Assembly: GCA_018466975.1 (NCBI GenBank)
Contig: CM031560.1
Coordinates: forward strand, 2,170,001-2,234,000
DNA: 64,000 nt
Direction: 5' to 3'
Source of the DNA: Sparassis latifolia
Taxonomy: Eukaryota; Basidiomycota; Agaricomycetes; Polyporales; Sparassidaceae
The translations under genes were made by a program, and so were the position numbers. Below are positions 1-13,189 of the stretch, one piece after another. The notes under the pieces were generated by a model, which saw only the letters and a list, made by a program, of their open reading frames with translations, was not told the origin of the DNA and ran no database searches. Within the stretch, counting starts at the first letter, position 1; each line of letters starts with the position of its first letter.

Positions 1-2132
1 GAAGGTAACTTGACAACGAAACCAATCAGTAGGTCCTCTTGTCGATTGAGTGATTTTGAATATTAAATGGCTTATTTGTTCAGATGGTGCTATCTTCATC
101 TTTAACCCTCGTTCCGGCCAACTCTTCTTGAAAATCATCCACACCAGTGTATGGGCTGGTCAGAAGCGTCTAGGTCAGCTTGCGAAGTGGAAGACTGCAG
201 AGGAAGTGGCTGCACTGGTTAGGTCTTTGCCGGTGGAGGAGCAGCCGAAGCAGGTGATCGTCACTCGGAAGGGCATGCTTGGTACGTATTTGCAGCTCTC
301 TGTAGGTGATGATAAACTTAAGAGCATATGTGTTAGATCCCCTCGAGGTTCACTTGCTCGACTTCCCCAACATCGTCATCAAGGGTAGTGAATTGCAGCT
401 GCCTTTCCAGGCGTGCATGAAGATGGAGAAGTTCGGTGATCTTATCTTGGTCTGTCGTTTGGTTTCGTCACATCATCTCAACTTACTGAAGATCTCATTG
501 GATACAGCGCGCGACTCAACCGCAGATGGTTCTCTTCAATTTGTATGGTGAGTTGTTACACCACATTCTCCAAGAGTCCGATATTGACCGGAAATCATAC
601 AGACGATTGGTTGAAATCCATTTCTAGTTACACAGCGTTCTCGCGTCTTATCCTGCTACTCCGTGGTCTTCATGTCAACAATGAAAAGGCGAAGATTGTT
701 CTTAGACCGGACAAGAACACAATCACTGAGCCTCACTTTGTCTGGCCGTCTCTGAGCGACGAAGATTGGATCAAAGTGGAAGTTGCATTGAAGGACCTTA
801 TTCTCGCTGTATGCAGCTAATCATCCTATCATAGCCGTCTCGTTGCTTATTTGTGGTTCTCCGCAGGACTTTGGTAAAAGGAACAGCGTCAACATTGCTT
901 CCCTCACAGCAAGTGAAATTAGGGACATTATTCTGGGACAAGAGATTGCTGCGCCTTCCGTGCAGCGACAGCAGATGGCGGAGTTGGAGAAGAGCTCCGA
1001 GGCACAAGGCCAGGTCACGGCAGTACAAACGTATGTTTGCCAAGTGTCTCACACGCATGTAACTACTGATCCTCATATCGCCTAGTCAAACGACAAATAT
1101 CCATGGCGATGCCATCCAAACCGTTACAAGTAGGTTTCATTTTGACATTCATGTTTCGCACGTCTGATTGCGTCGACGAACAGCTACGAACTATGAACAG
1201 CAGGTGTTCAGTAGCAAGTCCGATTGGCGGGTGCGAGCTATCTCTGCGACACACCTACCCCTCCGACTTCAGCACATCTACGTCTCCAATGACGATGTTA
1301 GGGACGACGCTGCATCTTTCACTTATGTCCTTCCGAAGAATATCTTGCGCGCGTTTGTTACTGCAGCTGACCTTCGCACACAAGTCGCTGCATTCCTATA
1401 TGGCGTTTCCCCTCCTGACAACAAGCAAGTGAAGGAGATTAGAGCCGTCGCATGGGTTCCACAGCGTGGCAATAACAACAGCGTTGAGTTGCCATCGCAG
1501 CTGCCAAGGGACGACTTCTTACTGAAGGATCTGGAACCTCTTGGTTGGATCAAAACGCAAGCATTGGAACTGTCGCATCTATCGCCGACGGACGTCACGA
1601 CTCAAGCAAAGCTGATGGCTGACCATCCAGAGTGGGGCTCGTCATCCATTTGTTTGACTTGCGCCTTCACACCTGGTTCCGTATCGTTGTCCTCGCATTC
1701 TCTGACTGTCGCTGGATTTGAATGGGGGAGGAAAAATGCAGATACTTCACCCAACCCACCGGTGAGCCTTCCGTCGCATGTGTGCCCCAGCGTTTTGTTC
1801 ACACGTTTTACTAGGGTTTCAATCCTAACATGTCGGAACGTGTGCAGCTCTTGTTGTCCGATCGTATACTTGGCATGACACTGGTCCCCGAGGGTCGTGT
1901 GTGGAACTACGGTATTGGTCTCACGCAGTTGTGGTCACCTACTCTCAGCTACTCAATGACGCTTGACACCCCATTACTGTTCTGGGCGGAGGAGCATCGA
2001 CCCGCCGCTTTCCTTTCGGTGAGTATAAGGCTCTACAAAATCCATGAGGTTTTGTCTCATGTACTTTTTCAACAGTTTTCCAACCTTGAGGCCGGAGACG
2101 ACAGCGCTGATGTCGAGAATAGCTTTGCATAA
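1..2132 (+). CDS. prp8: Prp8 spliceosome core protein, C-terminal part (5' cut by window)
   Basis: Prp8 is the scaffold of the U5 snRNP that cradles the spliceosome active site. The visible part covers the end of the large domain, the RNase H-like domain and the MPN/Jab1-like domain that regulates Brr2. Exons read as 1-28, 84-281, 337-449, 508-547, 603-808, 867-1030, 1086-1129, 1184-1779, 1815-2018 and 2076-2132. Together they give an unbroken Prp8 sequence from the stretch before 'GAIFIFNP', through '[20 protein letters not shown]' and 'LYGVSPPDN', to the acidic end '[11 protein letters not shown]'. All introns are 35-58 nt with GT..AG ends. The 35-nt intron at 1780-1814 is unusually short, but its splice restores the family sequence. 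No stop or frameshift was seen, so this is probably the working locus. A broken second copy of earlier Prp8 regions lies at 42.5-46.2 kb on the other strand. Whether this locus is complete upstream cannot be seen. Confidence 0.95.
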
Positions 2133-2292
2133 TTATCCCCTCCGCTTTCATCGTACTGCTTTGACTGTTTGCTGTATCATGAGCACGAATTGTAATAACA
2201 GAAACTATTGTACACATGCACAATGCCCGATCCGAGATAAGTAAATGTTAGCAAGGGGAAAAGGTACATGGGCCGGGTACGAACTTCAACAA

Positions 2293-5200
2293 CTAAATGC
2301 GAATATCTACCAGAGATACCGCCGAAGGAGAAAGTGACATTGACAGCTGATGGCCGTCGGGAGTGTCTGCTCCGTCAGCTGTAGACGGTCGACGACGTAA
2401 GACTCTTTCTTCTTGACCAGACAAACGTCGAGAACCGCGGCGAGGTGGAGGGGACAGCGATGTGATGCCATACACAGGTGATGGTTCAGGCGATGGTGGC
2501 CGTACAGGGCTGAGCGGCGGCGTGGGAGGTGAGGTTACGACGAAAGTGGGATCATTTGGGAATGGGGTAATGGGCTCGCCGATCTGTGTCGGAGGGAAAG
2601 TATATGGGTTAATGGTGGATGGAGCGGGAGAAGGGGGGTTTGTTGAGGACAATAAGGCCGTCGCTAAAGGAGGCGGGGTCGCTGGAGCACTCATCATACG
2701 TAGACGTTGCCTGATAGACGTTGCCCGCGGGGGAGGCTGCGAGACTGGAGTTGGAGGAAGAGGGCCTGTGGGGGGAGGATGTGGGGAGACTAGCGGTTTT
2801 GAGGAGCTAGGGAGAGGCCAGAAAGATACATTGCCGTTGCTGGAACTCCGCCGGTGCGTACGCACGCCCACCTCATCCGGACGAGGCGGAAGCGAGGACG
2901 ATGGAGGAAGCGTGGGCGGTGCGAGGGAGAATCGCTGTGACCGCAATGCAAGAGATTCGCGAAACGATATCTTGGAGACGGGGGCTGTCGCAGCAGGAAT
3001 TGAGGTAGGCGATTCCTCTGGTACACCTTCCGCTGGTGTTGGGGGAAGCGCTGTCACTGGCGCTGGACGCTGGGGAGGTGGTATTGACATCCTGTGGGAC
3101 GACATTGGACGATGAGGACCAAACAGGCTGCCGCCTCCTCCACCTCGGGAATAGGAATGTGTAGTGCTAACGGTGCTGTTACTATGATTGGAGGAACTAG
3201 ATGTGCGCTTAGAGAAATTTTGCAAGCTCACGACAAGACTCCGAGGGCTGGACTGCGGAGACGCTGGCTGTTCAGGTGAGCCGTCAGATGCATACGGATG
3301 GCGCTGTATCGATGACCGGAAGCTGGCAGGAGATCGAGAAACGGGAATGGCAGGAGGAGGGCCACTCGGCGGGGTGAGCCTGTGTGGCAGCATGCCCTGG
3401 CGAGACCAGCGCTTGTTCCCGCCGAACTCGGATGAACTTCTCTCGCCCGACGCAAACGAAGACACAGAAGATGATGAGGTACGCGGACGCCCTTCCTGCT
3501 CGGGAGGTGAAGTTTCAACAGTGCACCCCTTCGACGAAGACGGAGTAGTAGAAGATTGTAAGTCGTCGTTGGGCCTACGCACGCCGAAACTCTCCACTGT
3601 GCTACCATTGTTATGGGTATAGGGCGCACCATCAGGACGAGCTCTGGGACCCATCGGTGCACTACTCGCTGTCCACGCACGCCGCCGCGGAGGGGGCTGC
3701 AACGACGGTGAGCCGACTCTCTCCATCGTGCGCGTATGATGGAGATGCGATATTGGGCCAGTCACGCCATTGCCGCTTCCGTTTGCGGTCACACTGGGTT
3801 CGATCAGCTCTCTATCTTGGTCCTGCACAATTTTGCGGTCGAGGTGCGTCGCAAACAGCGGCGCATCCATAACTCGCGGTGTGGAGGGCGTCGATGGCAC
3901 GGGCGTACTAGAAAGCACAGGGGACAACGGGCGCTCGACGGATATGCTGTTCGACCTGAGCATGTGCATCAGGTTCGAACCAGTCCGCCCGAATGACTCA
4001 TCCTGCTCGCTCTCCGCTTTCCGGCCTGCGACGCTCGACGCGACGGAAGGAGACCGCGGACGCGAGTTCGTTCCCGAGAACAATCCTTTCAAAGCAGACA
4101 CCGCAGTCGACGGCGTCCGCGTGACGGCGGCAGAACGCTGCGTGCTGTGCGAGCTCGTGACATCGGGGGAGAACGTGCTCGACGTTGGCGAGGCGATCAT
4201 GCCTTGCGCTCGCATCGAGAGCATGACGTCCATGTCGCCGCGCGGAGCGAAGCCGCCGGTGTGGTGCGCCATGATCCCAAGTCCTGCACGTACAGACCTG
4301 GGCACCCATCAGTATAACGCAATAATAACAGACGGAAGGACAAACCTCTGCGTGAGTACAGCGTGTTTGATGGCAGTTATCCAGCTCTGCGCCTCGGCTG
4401 GGTCGACGATGTGAAGGGTCATCTCGGCACCAAGTCCGCCAACTTTGACGACACTGCGGCGCCCGCCGACCTCCTCTTCCGCGACGAAGACGACGCTGTC
4501 TGGACCGATTTCGAGGCGCTCCAGTTCGCGCTCCTCCGCGGTGTGGTTTTTGAACACATGCAAACATGCCGCGCCAGCGCCTTTACCCGTCGCAGTGGAC
4601 GTCAACATGACGGTACGCATCTTCCACTGCCGGGAGAGCGCGAACATAAGTAAGGACGGTGGGGGATAATGCTTGGGGATGCGGGCAGAGAGAAGCACGA
4701 ATGGCTCGAGCGAAGCATGGGTGGACGGAAACGGTGGCAGATGAGGGACGGGCGTCGCTGAGGGGGTGCGCTCCTCTGGTGCTGGCTCTGCCGCCTCGGT
4801 GTCGGAGTCTGGCTCGAGTGCAGCGGGTGGGCTGTGCTGTTCTTCGAGCAGGCCCGGGTCGAGCCCGATGGACTGCGCCGCGGCGTCACGGAGGCGCTCG
4901 CGCTCCTCATCCTCATTGTCTCGCGGCGGGGCACTGATCTCGATGACTTCGGAGAAGAGGAAGGGCGTGGGCTTGGTGGGCACAGGCTTTTTCTTGCTTC
5001 TGCTCTTGGGCCGCACGAATGGCAGTCCGGAGGTAGACAGGAGGAAGCTGCCACGAGTGCGCTTGGGATGGCTGGCAAGCGCCTGGGAAGAAAAGGCGGG
5101 AGATGAGAATAGGCTGTCGTGCGTGGCGGAGGAACTCGATCCATTTGACTGTGATATGAAGGGGTTGGTGACTGTGGAGTGATGCGTTAGCTGAGCAAGA

Positions 5201-5786
5201 TGTTGACAACGAGAACGGGGGAGATTGCACATCAGAATGAGTAGCAAAGGTCAGTCGTAGTATGACGAGCGTGAGCGCACAAACTGTGAGCGAACTTCGG
5301 GGAGATAACTATATCTCGACCCAGTATAGGTAATGCATGGGTGAAATACAAGGGCTCCATGCCTACGGCGACGGTGGTGCTCGTCAGGCAACAGACCTTG
5401 ACTACGGACGCTATGATGGTACATGAAACCATGGAAGGGCTCTCACAACATCCAAGAGTGTCCGTCCGAGCTGAGCTGACTTTGCAGTTCTGCTGGACAG
5501 GATCGTGCATGCTAGCGCCTAGTTCGTTTTGATGTTCCCACAATCATGGTCGGTGAACAAGACAAGAAATGCGACACTCACACGTCGGTGAACTCGCAGA
5601 GCCCTCTTCAGTAGGAACAGACCTTAGGGATGATGATCGCGTGCGAACGAGAGGTTCCGGAGACTTGACGGCCTGGCGACGGGGATGTGGGTCGTGCTGG
5701 GGCTGTGGTTGTTGCTGGGTGGAGAAACGGAAGGCACGCACAAATGGCGCAGTTGCAGGTGACGTCGAACGAGAACTCGTCGCCAT
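2293..5786 (-). CDS. PH-domain protein, Ser/Pro-rich
   Basis: Model: complement(2293-4297, 4346-5171, 5582-5786), about 1011 residues. The middle exon encodes a pleckstrin-homology domain: a core starting near 'LSRQWKMRTVML' and ending with the typical C-terminal helix 'AEAQSWITAIKHAV'. PH domains usually bind phosphoinositides or proteins at membranes. The remaining roughly 670 residues are low-complexity Ser, Pro and Arg with many proline runs that could dock SH3 domains or kinases; the end is 'LSPSAVSLVDIRI'. The intron at 4298-4345 joins the PH helix to the tail in frame. The first exon (ATG at 5786, Ser/Pro-rich) is linked by a 410-nt intron, much longer than others here, so the start is the weak point; translation could begin inside exon 2. 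No close relative is recognised beyond PH-domain proteins of basidiomycetes, so the function stays inferred (membrane or polarity signalling). Confidence 0.75.
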
Positions 5787-7066
5787 CGTTGGCAATGTAC
5801 ACGTTTGCTGAAAGCGATGCTGAGAAGAGAAGACAGGCGCCAGAAGGAGGTGCGAGCGCGCGTTGGTGAATAGATCTGATACATACACCGCCACCGGGGT
5901 CAATGCATAATTGAAGGCCACTCGACGTAGTGAGCAGGGATTCTCGACGTCTGAGAAGTCGTCCTTGTCCTCGTCGTGCTCGTTGTCCTCGGATGAGTAC
6001 GATCGGGGGTAATTTGTTAATTATGCCAACACGTGATCAATTCATTAAGCCGTTCCCCCTGGTCGGTTGGCTCAAGCTGTCGACAGAAAATATTCGTGCA
6101 TGCACATCCTCAGAACTTCGCAGGAAAGATGGTTATCGCAAGGTCTTAATGTACACGGAATAACAGCCATGAAAAGGGATGATGACAAAACGAACATTAT
6201 GGAGCAACACTGGGCATCATTGCAGGGATCCAAAATTCAAAAGCGTACAAAATATTGTCCGTCGACGTTCATAAATTTGAGTGTTCTGACAGTCGATATT
6301 CACTAAATTTCTTATGAGCTCTTGCAGTTTTGAGCTGTGAATTTAGGATGAGATTTAAGGTTGTAGCGGTGTGCAAGAGATACGTGTACGTACATTCGTC
6401 TTCAAGTTCCATCATTTATGAACTGGATTGTAGCTGCGCAAGCGTCAACCCCGACTCCGCAAATACTTTCTCTCAAGAGCGCAAATTTCTCTCGAGTACA
6501 GAATCAATGAGTGTATCCAAACACTGCGTTTAAGAATGACAGACGGATAGTACTAGTACGTGTACAGGTCAAATTCAGCACCCGCACATCACACGGTAGA
6601 CAGCAATTATGCCTGCTTGAAACAATACCCATGCGTCTATGACGTGCTTTAGTAAACTGTTTGCACCAACTTCCCTCAGATTTGACTTGTTAGGTATGGG
6701 GGTGGCCTAATTGTGATATGTCTGGCTTGGATTCTTGCACTGTATGCTGTTGACTCTGCAAATATGAGACTGAGAAAACTGGTATGGGATTAATATGACT
6801 CACTCCCGGGCCTGCGACCTTCATCTTCAATGAAACCAGTTCTCCTTAGAATACGCACTGAGTCTACGAAATCCCTATGAGTATAAACACATTTGTGACC
6901 ATGGCGTTATGACAACCTACGAGATGGTTAGGCACAATGAAGCAAATATTGCAGTATGTGAGTGGGATTCAATGACAAGGATTGAGAAGAAGAAAGAAAA
7001 AGGCTCCTAGGTCTTGCCTAGGTCACATGAAATGAATTAACCAGTCTTGGGCAAGCCCGACTGAAC
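5787..7066. other. Intergenic, no gene seen
   Basis: About 1.3 kb upstream of the PH-domain gene. Only short open frames without recognisable protein features occur. I see no RNA gene, no repeat and no transposon signature. It probably holds the promoter of the PH-domain gene. Confidence 0.5.
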
Positions 7067-7258
7067 TTACATCTCCTTCCCGAGCAGCAATGACGATGCA
7101 TCGGTCCCCACTGTAAATTTTAATTCATGAACTGATCACTGTTGACCGATTCGAAAAGAGATGACTTACACGGGATCGTTGTGGCGTCGTCCACGCGGAG
7201 GTACTTGATCTCAGATACTCGCGGAGTGCAAATGTTCTCGATAGCGGCGAGAACTTAC
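7067..7258 (-). CDS. Unidentified short spliced coding segment
   Basis: On the minus strand a frame reading '...AAIENICTPRVSEIKYL' and ending in 'TTIP' meets a good donor (GTAAGT). An acceptor follows, and then an exon reading 'GTDASSLLLGKEM' ends in TAA at 7067-7069. The two parts join in phase, and the composition looks like a real small protein end. The 5' exon is not resolved; the acceptor may lie near 7256. It sits downstream of FCF2 in the same direction. I do not recognise the family. Bounds are approximate. Confidence 0.3.
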
Positions 7259-7468
7259 TATTAGCGCCCGGGAAAAAATGCGATCAATGACTTCAACCCA
7301 AGGTCAAGCCAAATATTGTCATTTATCGTGCCCGCTCGGTGGATATCCTACCGCGAGGATTCCATTGACGTCTGGAGGGACGTCTCAACTTGACTTGTCG
7401 CTAACTCCAGATTGGCACAGTAGCTCATTCGCAGAATTAAATTACACTGAAGACAATGAGAAGTATTA

Positions 7469-8557
7469 TCACCACTTCTGCCTACGCAATGCTTTCTTCT
7501 GCGCAAGAGTGCCTCTCCCTCTCGCGCCCCGCACAGTCTGTAATTCCTTGAATTTCTTCTTCGCGTAGCTCTTGGCCTCCGCATCGTCCACTAACTCATC
7601 GACAAGGGTTCTCTTTCGGCTCGCCCGGTTGAGATTGTCTGCACTGGCAGTGCCGAAAGGTGTGCTGGACGGTATAATCGTACCAATCTGCGGTGTATTG
7701 CAATCAATATAATAAATACAAGACAAAAGAGTGATAAATACGTACTGCGAAGTATTTGGGCAGACCTTTGATACCCCTCCCTTCGCCCTCGTCTTTGCGG
7801 TAAAAACGCTTGGGATCTAGCTGGTTTCGGAGACGCAATGCTTCTACTTCACGGTACAGACGGGGAAGATCGGCTTCCGCAGGGGCAGGAAGATCATACC
7901 ACGAGCGTCCCGCTGTTCTATCTTTCAGCTGTGTGTTGAATGTATTTTAGCATCACAGACAGGAAGTGTCGGGTGAACTACTCACTGCCTTTTTCTCCTT
8001 CTTTGTCAATGGCTTCCCAGACTTTGATAGCTCCGGAGGTGGAAGAGGTCGTGCCGGTGCATTCGAAGATGACGCTTGTTCAACTTGCTCGATATCTGGA
8101 TCGCGTATGGCGGAAGGAGCAGCTTTGCGGGCGTCGCCGAGTGTGATATATGGTGCAGGTAAAACTCCAGGGTCTAACGGAGGCAACGGTCTACGGAATG
8201 AGCACAAGCACAGGTTTCTACTGCATCCTGGAGAGCTTACTGTTCCTCAGGATCCTTTAGGTCATCTAGGCGAATTTCCTCCTCTTCGTGCAAATTTTCT
8301 GCCGACCTGTCTCCTTCGGGCAATGTCTTCGCAGTGACATTGTGTCTTGCCCTCACCAGAAGCGCGTTAAGAAACTCTTGGGTTACCTCTTCATCTCCTG
8401 TGTCACTGTCCGTGTCTGACTCGCTCTCAGAGTCCGAGTCCGAGTCCGAGTCCGCCGACCTCGATGCACTCGAGGATGTGCCGTCAGAAATGAGATGCTC
8501 CGCTGAGTCCTCTAGTGCAGCTTTTGACTTTCCTTTCTGCAGAGCCGTTAAAGCCAT
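7469..8557 (-). CDS. FCF2: Fcf2-type pre-rRNA processing protein
   Basis: Model: complement(7469-7687, 7746-7928, 7986-8190, 8241-8557), 307 residues; all three introns (50-58 nt) are in phase. The N-terminus is acidic with a Ser-Asp repeat block. The C-terminal half is an Fcf2 domain: 'TAGRSWYDLPAP', then 'LRNQLDPKRFYRKD', 'GLPKYFAIGTIIPS' and 'RKRTLVDELVDDAE', ending in a basic tail rich in Lys and Arg. In yeast Fcf2 is a nucleolar factor needed for early cleavages of the 35S pre-rRNA and 18S rRNA production. The ATG at 8557 is the first of the open frame and faces COQ5 across 160 nt, so the two genes probably share a promoter. The family call is firm; the role is transferred from yeast. 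Confidence 0.88.
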
Positions 8558-9738
<1,181 letters not shown>

Positions 9739-9973
9739 CCGCGTTTATATTTCTTGTCGGGTTGTCTTTCGAATCATACACGGTGCGATGGTGGACAGTA
9801 GAGCAGCAGCGTTTTCAGAGTAAAAATAAGAGAACTTGGAACTGGATTTTGTCCCAAACCAGAGAGTAAGAAGCGTGGCGATGGCCGCGTGCGCGCCTAC
9901 AGCGCGTTCACCCGTGTCGTACCTTGCACTCTTACCACCACCATCCACCACGCCATCCAACACCCGTTCAGCC

Positions 9974-12698
9974 ATGGCAAGTACGTCTGCTGCTGGTGGC
10001 TCTTATCCCATGCCACCACCTACTGCTGACCTGGCCACAACTTGGGCGTACCTTGAGGAGGGTGTCGACCATATCATGACCAAGCTCCAGACTGGTGTTT
10101 CGTACTCGAAGTACATGAGCCTGTATACCGTGTCCTACAACTATTGTACATCTTCCAAGATGCACGGCAATGGCGATCAGCCTGGCCTCGGTCACCGCAG
10201 TAAGTACAACGCCATCTCAAACCATAGAAGTGCATGTTGATAACCCTTAGCGGGAGCCAATCTAATGGGATCTGACCTGTATAATAACCTCATCCGCTAT
10301 TTCGTGAATCATCTAAAGACTTTGAGAACCGTCCGTGCCAATGCTCGTGTCTTGTGACCTACCGACTGACCTGCTCTACGCAGCAATCCGACGCCGTTCA
10401 GGAAGAGGCCCTATTGCGCTACTACGCGGGAGAGTGGGACCGTTACACAACTGGTGCCAACTACATCAACCGTCTCTTCACGTATCTAAATCGACATTGG
10501 GTCAAGCGCGAGCGAGACGAAGGCAGGAAAGGAGTCTACCCCGTCTACACAGTGAGCATTTCGTTCTCTGCTCCTTCTATATACCTTCCTCATGCGCAGA
10601 GACAGCTTGCATTAGTGCAGTGGAAGTCGAACTTCTTTCTGCATGTCCAGAGCAAGCACCAGAAGCTTGCTGGGGCAATTCTCCGGCTCATCGAGCGACA
10701 GCGAAACGGCGAGACGATCGACCAGGGGCTGGTCAAGAAGGTCGTTGATTCCTTCGTCTCACTTGGTCTGGATGAGGGCGACATCAACAAGGTGTCCTTC
10801 GAGGTCTACAAGGAGCACTTCGAGGCGCCCTTCATCGAGGCTACCGAAAAGTACTACCGGCAGGAGTCCGAGGCGTTCCTGGCCGAGAACAGCGTGGCCG
10901 ATTACCTCAAGAAGGCCGAAGAGCGTCTACGCGAGGAAGAGGACCGCGTCGAGCGCTACCTGAACACGAACACCCGCAAAAGCCTCATCAGCAAATGCGA
11001 GCACGTCCTTATCCGCGAGCACTCAGAGCTCATGTGGGAGAACTTCCAGAGCCTGCTCGACTTCGACAAGGACGAGGACCTGCAGCGCATGTACGCCCTG
11101 CTCGCGCGCATACCAGAGGGTCTCGAGCCACTTCGTAAGAGGTTCGAGGACCACGTTAAGCGGGCGGGTTTGTCTGCGGTGTCGAAGCTGGTCGGTGAGG
11201 ACGGATCGGGTGCTGACACACTCGATCCCAAGGCCTACGTGGATGCGCTCCTTGAAGTACACCAGAAGAATTCGGAAACTGTCACGAGAAGCTTCCGCGG
11301 CGAAGCTGGCTTCGTCGCTAGTCTGGACAAGGCATGCAGAGAATTTGTTAATAGGAATGGGGCAACTGGGACATCGACAACGAAGTCCCCTGAACTGTTG
11401 GCGAAGCATGCTGACGCGCTGCTCCGTAAGAGCAACAAGATGTCGGAGGAAGAGAATTTAGAAGGTGCTCTCAACAAAGTGGTATGTAGCTTCTTGGGAT
11501 TCACTGTCCATAGTTTGCTGATAAGTGCTTTCCAGATGATATTGTTCAAGTATATCGACGACAAGGATGTGTTCCAGCAATACTACACTACGAAGCTGTC
11601 CAAGCGTCTCATCCACGGAGTATCTGCATCGGATGAAGCGGAGGCTAGCATGATCTCCAAGTTAAAGGAGGCTTGTGGTTTCGAATACACCAACAAGTTA
11701 CAGCGTATGTTCACGGGTATGTTGTTTATCCCCAACATGTCTATCCACTTTCTAAGCTTACTTTGCAGATATGAGTCTCAGCAAGGACCTCACTGATCAG
11801 TTCAAGGAGAGAATGCAGCAGAACCACGACGACATGGAGATCACCTTCAGTATCATGGTCCTTGGGACGAACTTCTGGCCTCTCACAGCGCCTCACAACC
11901 AGTTTGTCATTCCAGCCGACATCCTGCCTACATACGAACGCTTCCAGAAGTACTACCAGCAGAAGCACTCCGGTCGTAAGCTGACGTGGTTGTGGAACTA
12001 CTCCAAGAACGAGCTGCGGACGAATTACCTCAACCAGAAGTATATCTTGATGACGAGTTCCTGGCAAATGGCCGTCCTTTTGCAATACAATAGCAATGAC
12101 ACACTTTCGCTCGATGAGCTCGTGTCTGCGACCTCTATCAACAAGGATATCCTGAAGCAGGTGCTAGCTGTACTCGTGAAGGCGAAGATCCTTATTAACG
12201 AAGAGACCGACCAATACGACTTGAATCCGAGTGCGTATCGTCATTTCTAACGCAAGTCCCAAGTATGCTCATCTTTGAACAGACTTTAAGTCGAAGAAAA
12301 TCCGTATCAATTTGAACACCCCCATCAAGGCGGAGCAGAAGGCTGAGTCGGCGGATGTCCAGAAGATGGTTGATGAGGATCGTAAATACGTGATTCAAGC
12401 CACAATCGTTCGGTATGTCCCTGCAGATCTTGGACGAATATACGTGCTAATGCTTGCTCTGCAGTATCATGAAGGCGAGGAAGACCATGAAGAACCAGCC
12501 TTTGATCCAGGAAGTCATTTCTCAGATCTCGCAACGGTTCTCGCCTAAGATTCCCGACATTAAGAAGGTTTGTGAATTCGTATTTGTCGCATGTTCTTGC
12601 CACTCACCGCCAGTACACAGGCAATAGAACATCTACTCGAGAAGGAGTATATTGAACGAGTGGAAGGCACCAGGGATACTTTTGCCTATGTCGCGTGA
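9974..12698 (+). CDS. CUL1: Cullin-1 (Cdc53-type SCF scaffold)
   Basis: Nine exons: 9974-10199, 10251-10330, 10384-10551, 10606-11481, 11536-11716, 11769-12230, 12283-12412, 12465-12567 and 12621-12698, giving 767 residues, the usual cullin size. Cullin-1 is the rigid backbone of SCF ubiquitin ligases: its N-terminal repeats bind Skp1/F-box modules and its C-terminal domain binds Rbx1. Seen here are the N-terminal 'YMSLYTVSYNYCTSS', the cullin-homology stretch 'YYTTKLSKRLIHG', 'EITFSIMVLGTNFWP', and the winged-helix end with the neddylation motif 'IVRIMKARKTMKNQ', followed by 'DTFAYVA' and stop. The motif Lys is the expected Nedd8 site. An in-frame ATG at 9881 would add 31 residues; 9974 was chosen because the family starts near here. 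The second intron has a GTCCGT donor. Confidence 0.95.
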
Positions 12699-13189
12699 TG
12701 TCGTCATTTTCTCTCCACGTCGTCGCCTTGCTTTGTGATGCACCAAGTTTCGTACGTAGAACAGTACGTTGTAGCGTATAGTACATCAATCATTTTCTCG
12801 TCGAGCAGTAGCACTGGAATAATCGACTACAGTGGTTTACAGTAAATTCTGTGGACAGTACTTAATAATGTTGGCACCAGAGCAGCCTAGTACGGACATT
12901 TGGCCGCCAGCTGCCCTACCGTCAACGCATTGCGAGTCCGTGTCGCAGCCTAATAGTATCTAGTGTTCCTCACGTAATCTCTTGCAATTGAAGCTTGTTG
13001 CCGGCGCAAGCGCTTTTACTACCGCTATCGAGTCGGAGGTCCAGGGTTCCCTGAAGAATGAGTAAGTGGAGGTCCTTCATCTTGAGATCCCACAGAGTAT
13101 ACATATCCGAGCATCATCAGACTGTACAACTGTCAGAACCAGAGTGAAATGTAATACACAACATCAAGAGTAATTCATATGTACGACTT
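12699..13189. other. Intergenic, no gene seen
   Basis: Space between the converging ends of cullin-1 and the ankyrin gene. No coding frame, RNA gene or clear repeat was found; it presumably holds both terminators. Confidence 0.5.

Noticed and set aside
2462..4414. Gly-rich plus-strand frames opposite the PH-domain gene.
   Set aside because: They are antisense shadows of Pro/Ser-rich codons; the minus frame has the PH domain and splice sites.
8404..8452. Possible microsatellite of GAGTCC/TCCGAG units.
   Set aside because: It is the codon pattern of the Ser-Asp-rich region of FCF2, with substitutions, not a separate repeat element.
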